From JBOGDS01 sp050743075 (GTDB lineage: Bacteria; Actinomycetota; Actinomycetes; Jiangellales; Jiangellaceae), in contig JBOGDS010000005.1 of the NCBI GenBank assembly GCA_050743075.1, forward strand, positions 1 through 64,000: DNA of 64,000 bases. The letters run 5' to 3'. Every line of letters starts with the position of its first letter. The first letter of the stretch is position 1. The position numbers were made by a program, and so were the translations under genes. Shown here one piece after another: positions 8,601 through 16,636 of the stretch. The notes beneath the pieces were generated by a model. That model was not told the origin of the DNA and ran no database searches. It was given only the letters and a program-made list of their open reading frames with translations.

Positions 8601-9236
8601 GCCCCAGAAGTCGACCCGCAGCGGGTGCTCCTCGGTCGGCGGGAATACGTCGACGATGCCGCCCCGGACGGCGAACTCGCCGCGCCGCTCGACCAGGTCG
8701 ACGCGGGTATAGGCAGCGGCAGCCAGCCGTTCGACGAGGTCGTCGAGCGTGACGTCGTCGCCCACCCGCGCCCGCACCGGACGCAGGTCGGCCAGCCCGG
8801 CGACCTGTGGCTGCAGCACGCTGCGGACCGGTGCCACGATGACATGCAGCGGGCCGGTCTCCTCTCCCGGCTCCGGGTGCACGAGGCGGCGCAGTACCGC
8901 GAGCCGCCGGCCCACGGTGTCGCTGCGGGGCGAGAGCCGTTCGTGCGGCAGCGTCTCCCATGACGGGAACTCGGTCACCGTCTCCGGCGGCAGAAGGCAG
9001 CGCAGCGCCTCGGCGAGGTCCTCGGCCTCCCGCGAGGTCGCCGTGACAGCCAGCACCGGACGGCCGCCTCCGGCGCCCTCCGCGGCGACGGCACCCACCA
9101 CGAAGGGCCGCATCGCCGCCAGCGCGGTCAGGTCGAGCGCCGTCACCGCGCCGGTGCGCGCGTCGGCGGCCGCCGAGCGCAGGGCGATGTCCCCGCCCTC
9201 GGCGAGCAGGGTCTGAAGCAGGCCGGTGAGGTTCAT
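5676..9236 (-). CDS. mfd: Transcription-repair coupling factor Mfd
   Basis: 1186 residues, the usual length. The domains are in the standard order: UvrB-like region (TSREAEDLAEALRCLLP onward), RNA-polymerase-interacting region (DVVVHDQHGVGRYVEM), superfamily 2 helicase motor with Walker A GDVGYGKTEIA (Lys about residue 668), DEEQ box, SATPIPRTLEMSITGIRDMS and RGRVGRGRERAYAY, then the C-terminal TRCF domain. Mfd removes RNA polymerase stalled at DNA lesions and recruits UvrA. ATG 9236 (MNLTGLLQTLL) is chosen because it begins the conserved N-terminus and follows AAGGA; in-frame starts further upstream add unrelated residues. In mycobacteria mfd follows glmU and a TetR gene; here those lie about 35 kb away across the polysaccharide island. 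Confidence 0.98.
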   Translation of the reverse strand: MNLTGLLQTLLAEGGDIALRSAAADARTGAVTALDLTALAAMRPFVVGAVAAEGAGGGRPVLAVTATSREAEDLAEALRCLLPPETVTEFPSWETLPHERLSPRSDTVGRRLAVLRRLVHPEPGEETGPLHVIVAPVRSVLQPQVAGLADLRPVRARVGDDVTLDDLVERLAAAAYTRVDLVERRGEFAVRGGIVDVFPPTEEHPLRVDFWGDTVEEIRWFRVADQRSLEQAQNGLWAPPCRELLLTDAVRERAAALAKRHPELAELFDKIAAGVAVEGMESLAPVLVAEMELLLDLLPAGTHVLVCDPERVHTRAHDLVATSQEFLEASWAAAAGGGQTPIDLEAAAYRTLAAVRAHAIHLGLPWWSVSPYGADEELGEAEPGVETRIVAARPADSYRGDTQRALADLKGWLADRRTVVVTGGHGTAQRVVELLGDADVPARFHDDVRTVPERAVVHVTTGALAHGFVTDVLAVLTEDDVTGQRASTKDMRRMPSRRRNQVDPLQLRSGDVVVHDQHGVGRYVEMTSRSVQGATREYLVVEYAPGRRGQPPDRLYVPTDQLEQVTRYVGGDTPSLDRIGGSDWARRKGRARKAVREIAAELIKLYAARQAAPGYAFGPDTPWQRELEDAFPYVETPDQLTVIDEVKRDMERTIPMDRVIAGDVGYGKTEIAVRAAFKAVQEGKQVGVLVPTTLLVSQHHDTFAERYAQFPVAVRALSRFQTDREAAETLRGLADGTVDVVIGTHRLLTGDVRFKDLGLLIVDEEQRFGVEHKEKLKHLRADVDVVTMSATPIPRTLEMSITGIRDMSTITTPPEERHPVLTYVGPYEEKQISAAIRRELMRDGQMFFVHNRIETIEKMAARLREMVPEARVAVAHGQLGEHTLEQVIQSFWERETDVLVCTTIVETGLDISNANTLFVDRPDRLGLSQLHQLRGRVGRGRERAYAYFLYPPDKPMTEEAHERLATIAAHSELGAGMQVAMKDLEIRGAGNLLGGEQSGHIADVGFDLYVRLVGEAVAEFRGDGAVSALADVRVELPVDAHLPHDYIASERLRLEAYRRLSAALTEADVEAVRDELSDRYGAPPRPVENLLEVARFRTHARAAGLREITLQCNHVRFAPVSLKDWQRVRLERLHPRSLVKEAVGSVLVPRPSTGPVGGTALRDVDLLTWAREFVDTILLAVAEPAA

Positions 9237-9375
9237 CAGTCCTTCACACATCGCGAACAGAGGCACGCACGGACGCCCCCAACCAGGGGAGGTAGGGGGG
9301 TGCAACCAGTGTACGCCGGAGGTCAGACAGGCGGCCTCAGGTGCGAGTCGGGTCCGCGGCAGGCACGATTGTCCC

Positions 9376-10710
9376 GTGACCGGACCCGACGCTCTCCCCG
9401 ACGACCTGGCCGCCTGGCCGGTCTACGTGCCCTCACTGGCGGCGCTCGGCCAGGTGGAGTTGCTGCTCGACGGTGTCCATGGCCCGCCATGGGTGACGGT
9501 CGAGGTTCCGGCGTCGGTCGGCGACGCGTCGGCCGCGGCCGGCCATCTCGTGCTCACCGACGAGGAAGGGACGCCTCTTGCGGAGGTCGCGGTCGAGAAG
9601 GTGTCGCCCGGGCACGACGGGGCACCCGCTCAGGTTGCCGGGCAGGTCGCAGCGTTGCGCCCGTTTCGCGCTGGTCCGTTCCGCACTCTCCGACGGCGGC
9701 CGAACGACGTCCGCACCGAGCTGGCCGGAGCAGATGCGGTGGGAGTCGCACTTGGCCGGCCGCTGACCGCCGCCGAGGAGCGGATCCTCGCCGACGTGGC
9801 CGCGCGACGTGGTGCCCGCCTGCTCCTACTCCCCTGCGTCGCTGACACCGGCCCCTCGCGACTCCCACCGGAGATCCTCGTACGGGCCGTCCGGGCATCA
9901 TTGCCGCGGCTCGCTACGCCGCAAGGCGCCGCCCTGTTGGTGCCGCTGCCGCTGGCGCCGCGAGCCGATGCCGCCACTCCCGAGGGCGCAGCCGAGTTCG
10001 TTCACGCAGCCGGGGGCGTTCTGCTCGACCCGGACGTGGTGCCCGATCCCGCTGGATGGACCCGGATCAGGTCCGCTCTCGACGCCGAGTCGGGCGCTCT
10101 GGAAGAGATCCTCGCGGCCGACGTGGCCGCCGTCCTCCGCACCTGGCGGCCGGCGCGCTCCCGGCGCGGGCTGACTGTCTTCTTCACCGGCCTGTCCGGG
10201 TCGGGCAAGTCAACGCTTGCCCGGGAACTCGCCGACGCCCTGCTGGAGCGTGGCCGGACAGTAACGCTGATCGACGGCGACGCCGCGCGCCGGTTGCTGT
10301 CCTCCGGGCTCGGCTTCGGTCGTGCCGACCGAGACCTCAACGTCAGGAGAATCGGGTGGGTCGCGAGCGAGGTGACCCGCCACGGCGGTGTTGCGGTCTG
10401 TGCACCGATCGCGCCGTTCTCCGCCACCAGAGCCGAGGTACGCCGCATGGTCGAGGCGCACGGCGACTTCGTGCTCGTCCACGTCGCGACGCCGCTCGCC
10501 ATCTGTGAGCAGCGCGATCGCAAGGGCCTGTATGCCAAGGCGCGGGCGGGTTTGATCCCTGAGTTCACAGGAGTCACGGACACCTACGAAGAGCCCGCGG
10601 ACGCCGATATCCGCCTCGACACCAGCACGATGTCCATCGACGACGCAGTCGACATCATCGTCGAGCACATCGAGCAGGGGGGCTGGCTCGGATCCGCGTC
10701 CCACCCGTGA
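9376..10710 (+). CDS. cysC: Adenylylsulfate (APS) kinase with N-terminal degenerate sulfurylase-like domain
   Basis: 444 residues from GTG. The C-terminal 190 residues are a complete APS kinase: P-loop FTGLSGSGKSTLAREL, IDGDAARRLLSSGLGF, RNVRR-like DLNVRRIG, and the lid RDRKGLYAKARAGLIPEFTGV. It phosphorylates APS to PAPS. The N-terminal 250 residues align in pattern with ATP sulfurylase (VPLPLAPRADAATPEGA resembles its LPLxMRYAGPREA segment), but the catalytic QTRNPxHRAH region reads ALGRPLTAAEE, so sulfurylase activity is not expected. Real ATP sulfurylase is supplied by cysD-cysN, encoded convergently. The gene is divergent from mfd with about 140 bp between. Confidence 0.9.
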   Translation: MTGPDALPDDLAAWPVYVPSLAALGQVELLLDGVHGPPWVTVEVPASVGDASAAAGHLVLTDEEGTPLAEVAVEKVSPGHDGAPAQVAGQVAALRPFRAGPFRTLRRRPNDVRTELAGADAVGVALGRPLTAAEERILADVAARRGARLLLLPCVADTGPSRLPPEILVRAVRASLPRLATPQGAALLVPLPLAPRADAATPEGAAEFVHAAGGVLLDPDVVPDPAGWTRIRSALDAESGALEEILAADVAAVLRTWRPARSRRGLTVFFTGLSGSGKSTLARELADALLERGRTVTLIDGDAARRLLSSGLGFGRADRDLNVRRIGWVASEVTRHGGVAVCAPIAPFSATRAEVRRMVEAHGDFVLVHVATPLAICEQRDRKGLYAKARAGLIPEFTGVTDTYEEPADADIRLDTSTMSIDDAVDIIVEHIEQGGWLGSASHP

Positions 10711-10715
10711 TCGAC

Positions 10716-10731
10716 GGACCGTCGCCGGTCC
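10716..10731. terminator. Small hairpin between convergent cysC and cysN
   Basis: GGACCG and CGGTCC form a 6-bp perfect stem with a 4-base loop in the 35-bp gap between the two stops. It has no T tract on either side, so it is at best a weak bidirectional terminator. Confidence 0.4.
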
Positions 10732-10745
10732 CGAGCGCTGACGGG

Positions 10746-11996
10746 TCAGGTCGCTTCAGTGATCATGCCGGCGCCGGCGGTGCCGTTGGTCGACTCGTCG
10801 ACGAGGATGAACCCCCCCGTCGCGCGGTTGCGGCGGTACTCGTCGGCGAGCAACGGAGCGGTCGTGCGTAGCCGCACCCGGCCGATCTCGTTCAGGCCGA
10901 GCGAGTCCGCGGTCTCGTCACGGTGCAGCGTGTTGACGTCGAGGCGGTACTGAAGCTCCTTGACCAGGGTTCGGACGGTGCGGGTGGTGTGCTTGAGGGA
11001 GAGTTTGGCGCCGGGCTGCAGGGGCTTCTCCGTCATCCAGCACACCATCGCGTCCACGTCCTGCGCGATCGTGGGTTGGTTGTGCGGCCGGCAGATCATG
11101 TCTCCACGGGAGACGTCGATCTCGTCCTCGAGGCGGATCGTGACGGACATCGGTGGGAACGCCTCGTCGACCGGCCCGTCGGCCGTCGTGATGGCGGCGA
11201 TCTTGGTGCTGAATCCGCTGGGCAGGACCATGACCTCGTCGCCGGGCTTGAGCACTCCACCTGCGACCTGGCCCGCGTACCCGCGGTAGTCGACGTGGCG
11301 GCGCGACTGGGGCCGGATGACGTACTGCACTGGGAACCGCACATCGACCAGGTTGCGGTCGCTGGCAATGTGAACGTGTTCGAGGTGGTGTAGCAGCGAC
11401 GGCCCCTCGTACCACGGCATCGTCTCGGACCGCGACACGATGTTGTCCCCACGCAGGGCCGAGATGGGGATGATCGTGAGGTCGGCGATCTCCAACTTGG
11501 TGGCGAACCTGGTGAACTCGTCCGCGATCTCGTCGAAGACGTCCCGAGACCAGTCGACCAGGTCCATCTTGTTGATCGCCAGCACCAGGTGCGGCACACG
11601 CAGCAGCGACACGAGGAACGCATGCCGCCGGCTCTGCTCGACCATGCCCTTGCGAGCATCCACCAGGACGACGGCGAGGTCCGCTGTGGAGGCGCCGGTC
11701 ACCATGTTGCGCGTGTACTGGACGTGCCCGGGGGTGTCGGCGATGATGAACTTACGCCGCGGCGTCGCGAAATACCGGTAGGCGACGTCGATGGTGATGC
11801 CCTGCTCCCGCTCGGCTCGCAAGCCGTCGGTCAGCAGCGCGAGGTCCGTGTACTCGTCTCCGCGTTCGCGGCTGGTTCGTTCGACACTCTCGAGCTGATC
11901 GGTGAAGATCGCCTTGGAGTCGTATAGCAGCCGGCCGATCAACGTGCTCTTGCCGTCGTCGACCGACCCCGCCGTGGCGAAGCGCAGGAGATCCAC
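10746..11996 (-). CDS. cysN: Sulfate adenylyltransferase large subunit (GTPase) CysN
   Basis: 416 residues, the standalone form without a fused kinase. It is an EF-Tu-like GTPase: G1 GSVDDGKSTLIGRLLYD (residues 10-26), G3 DTPGH, G4 NKMD, then two beta-barrel domains. GTP hydrolysis by CysN drives the CysD reaction of ATP with sulfate to give APS. The GTG start overlaps the cysD stop by one base (TAGTG), so the two subunits are translationally coupled and made in matching amounts. It is the last gene of cysQ-cysD-cysN. Confidence 0.97.
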   Translation of the reverse strand: MDLLRFATAGSVDDGKSTLIGRLLYDSKAIFTDQLESVERTSRERGDEYTDLALLTDGLRAEREQGITIDVAYRYFATPRRKFIIADTPGHVQYTRNMVTGASTADLAVVLVDARKGMVEQSRRHAFLVSLLRVPHLVLAINKMDLVDWSRDVFDEIADEFTRFATKLEIADLTIIPISALRGDNIVSRSETMPWYEGPSLLHHLEHVHIASDRNLVDVRFPVQYVIRPQSRRHVDYRGYAGQVAGGVLKPGDEVMVLPSGFSTKIAAITTADGPVDEAFPPMSVTIRLEDEIDVSRGDMICRPHNQPTIAQDVDAMVCWMTEKPLQPGAKLSLKHTTRTVRTLVKELQYRLDVNTLHRDETADSLGLNEIGRVRLRTTAPLLADEYRRNRATGGFILVDESTNGTAGAGMITEAT

Positions 11997-12904
11997 TAGA
12001 AGTAGCCCTCCCGCTTGCGATCCTCCATCGCGGCGTCGCTCACCCGGTCGTCCCCCCGGGTCGCGCCACGCTCGGTGAGCCGTGTCGCCGCGACCTCGTC
12101 GATGATCTGGTCGATGGTGTCGGCGTCGGACCTGACGGCCGCGGTTAGTGTCGCGTCGCCGACCGTGCGGTAACGCACCTTCTCGGCGAAGACAGGCTCG
12201 CCCTCACGTGGGCGGCAGAACTCGTTCGCCGCGAACAGCATCCCGTCGCGCTGGAACACCTCGCGTTCGTGTGCGTAGTAGATCGACGGAACCTCGATGC
12301 CCTCCCGGGCGATGTACTGCCACACGTCGAGCTCGGTCCAGTTCGACAGCGGAAAGACCCGGATGCTCTCGCCGAGATGGATGCGGCCGTTGTAGAGGCT
12401 CCACAGCTCGGGACGCTGGTTCTTCGGGTCCCACTGGCCGAACTCGTCGCGAAACGAGTAGACGCGCTCCTTCGCCCGGGCCTTCTCCTCGTCGCGGCGC
12501 GCGCCGCCGAACAACGCAGTGAAGCGGTACTTCTCGACGGCTTCGAGCAGCACCGGCGTCTGGATCCGGTTGCGAGAGCCGCTCGGCTCCTCCGCGACCA
12601 GGCCGCGGTCGATCGCATCCTGGACAGAGGCGACCAGCAGTTGGACTCCGAGCTCCCACACCCGGCGGTCGCGGAAGGCCAGCACCTCCGGAAAGTTGTG
12701 ACCGGTGTCGACGTGCAGAACGGGGAACGGGATCTGGGCGGGCCAGAACGCCTTCTCGGCGACCCGCAACGAGGTGATGGAGTCCTTGCCGCCGGAGAAC
12801 AGCATTACCGGGCGTTCGAACTCGGCGGCGACCTCGCGCACGACATGGACCGCCTCCGCCTCGAGCACGTCGAGCTGAGTGAGCTGGTAGTCGGTGGCGC
12901 TCAT
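11996..12904 (-). CDS. cysD: Sulfate adenylyltransferase small subunit CysD
   Basis: 302 residues, the normal size. The PP-loop FSGGKDS (about residues 36-42) binds ATP; VDTGHNFPEV and SNWTELDVWQYI are standard for the family. With CysN it makes APS from ATP and sulfate. ATG 12904 overlaps the cysQ stop by 4 bp (ATGA). A much longer frame upstream is only the shadow of cysQ. No PAPS or APS reductase (cysH) is in view, so whether this set feeds assimilation, sulfation or both cannot be decided here. Confidence 0.97.
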   Translation of the reverse strand: MSATDYQLTQLDVLEAEAVHVVREVAAEFERPVMLFSGGKDSITSLRVAEKAFWPAQIPFPVLHVDTGHNFPEVLAFRDRRVWELGVQLLVASVQDAIDRGLVAEEPSGSRNRIQTPVLLEAVEKYRFTALFGGARRDEEKARAKERVYSFRDEFGQWDPKNQRPELWSLYNGRIHLGESIRVFPLSNWTELDVWQYIAREGIEVPSIYYAHEREVFQRDGMLFAANEFCRPREGEPVFAEKVRYRTVGDATLTAAVRSDADTIDQIIDEVAATRLTERGATRGDDRVSDAAMEDRKREGYF

Positions 12905-13671
12905 CGCACGGGTCCTTGGACAACGTCCTCGCTGATCGCCGCGAGGAGCGCGTCGGCGAGCTCCGGTCGGCAGACGACCAAGTCTGGCAGGTAGGGCTCT
13001 GGTTGGTTGTACCGGAGCGCTGATCCGTCGAGCCTGCTTGTGTGCAGCCCGGCGGCGCGCGCGACGGCTACCGGCGCCGCGGAATCCCACTCGTACTGCC
13101 CGCCGGCGTGAACGTAGGCGTCGACCTCGCCGAGCACCACTGCCGCCACCTTGTAGCCGGCAGAGCCCATGGGAACCAACTCTGCCGCCAGGCGTGTGGC
13201 GACCCGGGTCGCGACGGCTGGTGCGCGCGTACGGCTGACGGCGATCCGGACGGTATCTGGTGCCGGGGCCGGACGCGGGGGCGGTTCGGCGGTGAACAAG
13301 GTCACGCCCCTGCCCGGGAGAGCTACCGCGCCGGCGGCGAGCTCGCCCTGGCGCCAGAGCGCCACATGCACGGCCCAGTCGGACCGGCCTTCGGCGAACT
13401 CGCGGGTGCCGTCGAGCGGATCGATGATCCAGACCCGGTCCGCCGCAAGCCGGCGCTGGTCGTCGGCGGCTTCCTCGCTGAGCACGACATCGCCGGGACA
13501 TGCGGCGATCAGCTCGGCGGCAAGGAAGCGCTGCGAGGCACGGTCGCCCTCCTCCCGTCGCTCGGTCAGGTCCGCGTCACCCCACGACGGCATCTCACGC
13601 AGGTGCAACAGCAGCGCGCCCGCCTCGGAGGCGAGGCGGCGCGCCAGTACCGCATCGGTTCGCTGATCCAC
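12901..13671 (-). CDS. cysQ: 3'(2'),5'-bisphosphate nucleotidase CysQ (inositol monophosphatase family)
   Basis: 256 residues from GTG (MDQRTDAVLARRLASEAG). Metal-binding motifs are present: SEEAADD near residue 70, DPLDGTREF near residue 90 and WDSAAPVAVARAAG near residue 205. The family removes the 3'-phosphate of PAP, the by-product of PAPS-using reductases and sulfotransferases. It heads the cysQDN operon and overlaps cysD by 4 bp. The GTG is chosen because family similarity starts there; the open frame continues upstream without it. Some actinobacterial CysQ proteins also hydrolyse inositol phosphates or fructose-1,6-bisphosphate, so a broader specificity is possible. Confidence 0.9.
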   Translation of the reverse strand: MDQRTDAVLARRLASEAGALLLHLREMPSWGDADLTERREEGDRASQRFLAAELIAACPGDVVLSEEAADDQRRLAADRVWIIDPLDGTREFAEGRSDWAVHVALWRQGELAAGAVALPGRGVTLFTAEPPPRPAPAPDTVRIAVSRTRAPAVATRVATRLAAELVPMGSAGYKVAAVVLGEVDAYVHAGGQYEWDSAAPVAVARAAGLHTSRLDGSALRYNQPEPYLPDLVVCRPELADALLAAISEDVVQGPVR

Positions 13672-13772
13672 CGGCCCTCGAATGTCACGTGGATGGCTGT
13701 GGCGTCGGATATCACACTCTAGGCCGACCGGCCGGCCCGGCGAGACGAACGGCCCGGGTCGGGTCCGATCGG

Positions 13773-15305
13773 TCAGTACGCACCTGTGCCTCGGATCACC
13801 ACGCTCACGGTGCGCCACAGCATTCGCAGATCCGTCGCGAAGGTCCAATTGTCGACGTAACGGAGATCCAGGCGGAGCGTCTCGTCCCAGTTGAGCGTGG
13901 ATCGCCCACTGACCTGCCACAGCCCTGTCATGCCGGGCCGGACGAGCAGCCGGCGGTGCTCCAGGGCGCCGTAGTCGGCGACCTCGGACGGCAGGGGTGG
14001 GCGCGGACCCACCAAGGACATGCGGCCCAGGACGACGTTGATCAGCTGCGGCAACTCGTCCAGAGATGACCTGCGGAGCAGGTGACCGATCCGGGTAACC
14101 CGCGGGTCGTTGCGGAGCTTGAACATCATCCCGTCGTTCTCGTTCGCGCCGAGCAGGTCGTCGCGGAGATCGTCGGCGTTCGCCACCATGGTGCGGAACT
14201 TGAACATGGTGAACGGACGGCCGGCAAGCCCGATGCGGGTCTGCCGGTACAGCGCCGGACCGCTGCTGGTCGCGCGGATCGCCACCCCGATCGCGAACAT
14301 CGGCGCCGCGAGCACCGCCAGCGCCGTCGCCGCCACGACCCGGTCGACTGCAGCCTTGGCACTACGGCGTGGGCCACTGCTGGGGACGGAACGCAAGTGC
14401 AGCAGTGTGACGATTCCCGCGCGGTCGAACATCACGCGGTGTGAGGCCATGTCGACCAGGCCGGGCGCCGTGACAAGGTCGATCCCGCGATCACGCAGCG
14501 CCCAGGACAACGCACGCAGCCGATCGCCGGAAAAGACCGAGGCGCCAACGACGCAGATGGTGTCGGCGTCCAGCCGCTGCGCCACCTCGAGCACGGCGTC
14601 GACGACACCGCCGCCGCGCAGTGCCTCCGGGTCGGCCTCGGGATCAATGCGGATCTCGGCTCCGACCGGGACGTCCTCGACGAGCGCGCCGCCCTCGGTG
14701 CATGCTCCGACCACTACCATCGGGTGGTCGGTGACCCGCGCGAGTTGGTCGACCAACTCGGTGATCGCGTCGCCCCCACCGACGGCGACGACCCGTCGCA
14801 CCGCGACGCCAGCTCGTCGGAGGTTGCGCAGCCGCAGGGCAACGGCCCGCCGCGCTCCCACCGAGATCGCGAACACAAGGGGCGCGACGACCACGACGGT
14901 CGTCATTGCGACGCTTCGCTCCACCACGGCAGAAACGACAGCGAACAACGCGACGAGCGTGATCACCGCGCGCCCGAGATGTTGCTGGCTGTCGCGAGCC
15001 GTCATTCCCGCCTTGGTGTAGCAGCCGAGTGCCGCGAGAAGAACCGGCCATGCCAGCGCCGCTCCGGACGGCCCGAGCAACACCGCCAAGGGTTGTCGCG
15101 TGGGAAAGATGAGCTGGCTGGCCGTAAGTGCCACGGCCACCGCCACCGTATCGCCGACGACGACCGCCACCACCAGCCAACGCGGTACGCGGACACGCGA
15201 TCGCGCCGGATCGCTGTTGACATTGCGCGCCCGAGTGGCGATCCGCGACAAACTCATTCGACGTCGCGTACGCACGCCAGCCGGACCATGACTAACCGCT
15301 GCCAT
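13773..15305 (-). CDS. Undecaprenyl-phosphate sugar phosphotransferase (initiating transferase, WbaP/CpsE type)
   Basis: 510 residues. Four N-terminal membrane helices (WLVVAVVVGDTVAVAVALTA onward), a central CoA-binding-like Rossmann region (VRRVVAVGGGD), a fifth hydrophobic segment near residue 325 and then the catalytic bacterial sugar transferase domain: RQTRIGLAGRPFTMFKFRTM, SLDELPQLINVVLGRMSLVGPRPP and RPGMTGLWQVSGRS. It moves a sugar-1-phosphate from a nucleotide sugar to undecaprenyl phosphate, the first step of repeat-unit assembly. It is transcribed away from the rest of the island, sharing a 281-bp intergenic region with the SDR gene. ATG 15305 is preceded two bases away by a G6 tract rather than a normal ribosome site; ATG 15257 is an alternative. 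Confidence 0.95.
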   Translation of the reverse strand: MAAVSHGPAGVRTRRRMSLSRIATRARNVNSDPARSRVRVPRWLVVAVVVGDTVAVAVALTASQLIFPTRQPLAVLLGPSGAALAWPVLLAALGCYTKAGMTARDSQQHLGRAVITLVALFAVVSAVVERSVAMTTVVVVAPLVFAISVGARRAVALRLRNLRRAGVAVRRVVAVGGGDAITELVDQLARVTDHPMVVVGACTEGGALVEDVPVGAEIRIDPEADPEALRGGGVVDAVLEVAQRLDADTICVVGASVFSGDRLRALSWALRDRGIDLVTAPGLVDMASHRVMFDRAGIVTLLHLRSVPSSGPRRSAKAAVDRVVAATALAVLAAPMFAIGVAIRATSSGPALYRQTRIGLAGRPFTMFKFRTMVANADDLRDDLLGANENDGMMFKLRNDPRVTRIGHLLRRSSLDELPQLINVVLGRMSLVGPRPPLPSEVADYGALEHRRLLVRPGMTGLWQVSGRSTLNWDETLRLDLRYVDNWTFATDLRMLWRTVSVVIRGTGAY

Positions 15306-15375
15306 CGCCCCCCAGGCCGGTCACACCCCGGCCGCGACCGTTCCCCCACCCCCCGGTCGGGCCGCCAGGAGAGGG

Positions 15376-15381
15376 ACTATA
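15376..15381 (-). promoter_or_regulatory. Candidate -10 box for the sugar transferase gene
   Basis: TATAGT on the minus strand, about 70 bases before the start codon, in a very GC-rich setting. No convincing -35 box lies 16-18 bases upstream. The leader downstream contains two G6 runs. Confidence 0.35.
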
Positions 15382-15544
15382 CGTCGATGCCGCGACGTTG
15401 CGCCATGCCCCCCGGGAAATCGTGCTCAGGCGTGTCCCAGGCGCGGGTAGCGCGGCCCGGGCCGAACCGCGTCGCCATCGAATAGGGATCGAGTTCGACG
15501 GATCCGACTACACGGGTTACTCTTCGACCCGAGCGATCTGGTCT

Positions 15545-15583
15545 GGGGGGCCAGCACCGATCGTCATCCACGTGGCTGGGGGG
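15545..15583 (+). repeat. Paired G6 tracts in the leader of the SDR gene
   Basis: TGGGGGGCC occurs at 15544-15552 and again at 15577-15585, the second ending one base before the ATG at 15587. Similar tracts stand before other genes of the island (15308-15313 minus strand, 17870-17875, 21985-21989, 23302-23358). Too close to the start for a normal ribosome site; role unknown. Confidence 0.6.
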
Positions 15584-15586
15584 CCG

Positions 15587-16636
15587 ATGCGTGTTCTCGT
15601 TGCGGGCGATCGCGGCTATCTCGGCGCCGTGATCGTCCCGTTCTTCCAGCAGGCCGGTCACGACGTGGTCGGCCTCGACGCCGGCTGGTATGACGGCTGC
15701 GACTTCGGACCACCGCCGTCAGGCTATGAGCAGCGCAGCGGCGACATCCGCGACGCGCATCCCGATGATCTCGTCGGTCTGGACGCAGTCGTGAACCTTG
15801 CCGCGATCTCCAACGACCCGGTCGGTGACCTGAATCCCCGAGCTACGTACTCGGTGAATGCCGACGGTGCTGTCCATCTCGGCCGGACGGCGAAGGCCGC
15901 GGGCGTTCCGAGGTATGTGTTCTCGTCGTCCTGCTCGCTGTACGGGGCTGCTGCCGACGAGCCCTGCACCGAGGACGCGGCGTTCAACCCGGTGACGCCG
16001 TATGGCGAGAGCAAGGTCATGGCCGAAGCCGGGCTCTCGGAGTTGGCGGACGAGAACTTCAGCCCCACCTATCTGCGCAACGCCACGGCGTACGGGTCAT
16101 CGTCCCGTTTTCGGGCCGACATCGTCGTCAACAATCTCACCGGCACCGCGTTCACCCGCGGAGAGGTTCGGCTGCAGAGCGACGGCAGCCCGTGGCGACC
16201 CCTGGTGCACGCCGAGGACATCGCTCGCGCGTTCCTCGCCGTTCTGGAGGCGCCGCAAGATGCCGTGCACAACCAGGCATTCAACGTCGGCCGTGATGAG
16301 GACGTCGTCCAGATACGCGACATCGCCACCGTGGTCGCCGCTGCGCTCGACGCACCGGTCACCTTCGCCGCCGGTGCCGGCCCGGACAAGCGTGACTACC
16401 GAGTCGACTTCACCAAGATCAGAAGACTCCTCCCTGCCTTCGAACCGCGGTGGACCGTCGCCGGCGGGGTCGACGAGCTCGCCAGGGCCATGCGCCGGTT
16501 CGGACTGGCCACCGAGGACTTCGAAGGTCCGCGCTACGTCCGGCTGGCCAAGATCCGGGAGCTCATGGTGACTGGGCGGCTCGACGACGAGTTGCGCATG
16601 CACGCCGAACCAGCCGTTCCCGGAGGCAGACCATGA
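15587..16636 (+). CDS. NAD-dependent nucleotide-sugar epimerase/dehydratase (extended SDR)
   Basis: 349 residues from ATG 15587. The Rossmann motif is GDRGYLG (residues 7-13), followed by NLAAIS, SSSCSLYG and the catalytic YGESK near residue 145. These are the features of extended SDRs that epimerise, dehydrate or reduce nucleotide sugars. The substrate cannot be told from sequence. It heads a cassette for an unusual sugar; the following methyltransferase gene overlaps it by 4 bp. No separate 4,6-dehydratase gene is seen in the cassette, so this SDR could fill that role or act after it. Confidence 0.88.
   Translation: MRVLVAGDRGYLGAVIVPFFQQAGHDVVGLDAGWYDGCDFGPPPSGYEQRSGDIRDAHPDDLVGLDAVVNLAAISNDPVGDLNPRATYSVNADGAVHLGRTAKAAGVPRYVFSSSCSLYGAAADEPCTEDAAFNPVTPYGESKVMAEAGLSELADENFSPTYLRNATAYGSSSRFRADIVVNNLTGTAFTRGEVRLQSDGSPWRPLVHAEDIARAFLAVLEAPQDAVHNQAFNVGRDEDVVQIRDIATVVAAALDAPVTFAAGAGPDKRDYRVDFTKIRRLLPAFEPRWTVAGGVDELARAMRRFGLATEDFEGPRYVRLAKIRELMVTGRLDDELRMHAEPAVPGGRP

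Noticed and set aside
13672..13772. A small gene between cysQ and the sugar transferase gene
   Set aside because: The 101-bp gap holds no open frame with a ribosome site; only G/C-rich short repeats are seen.
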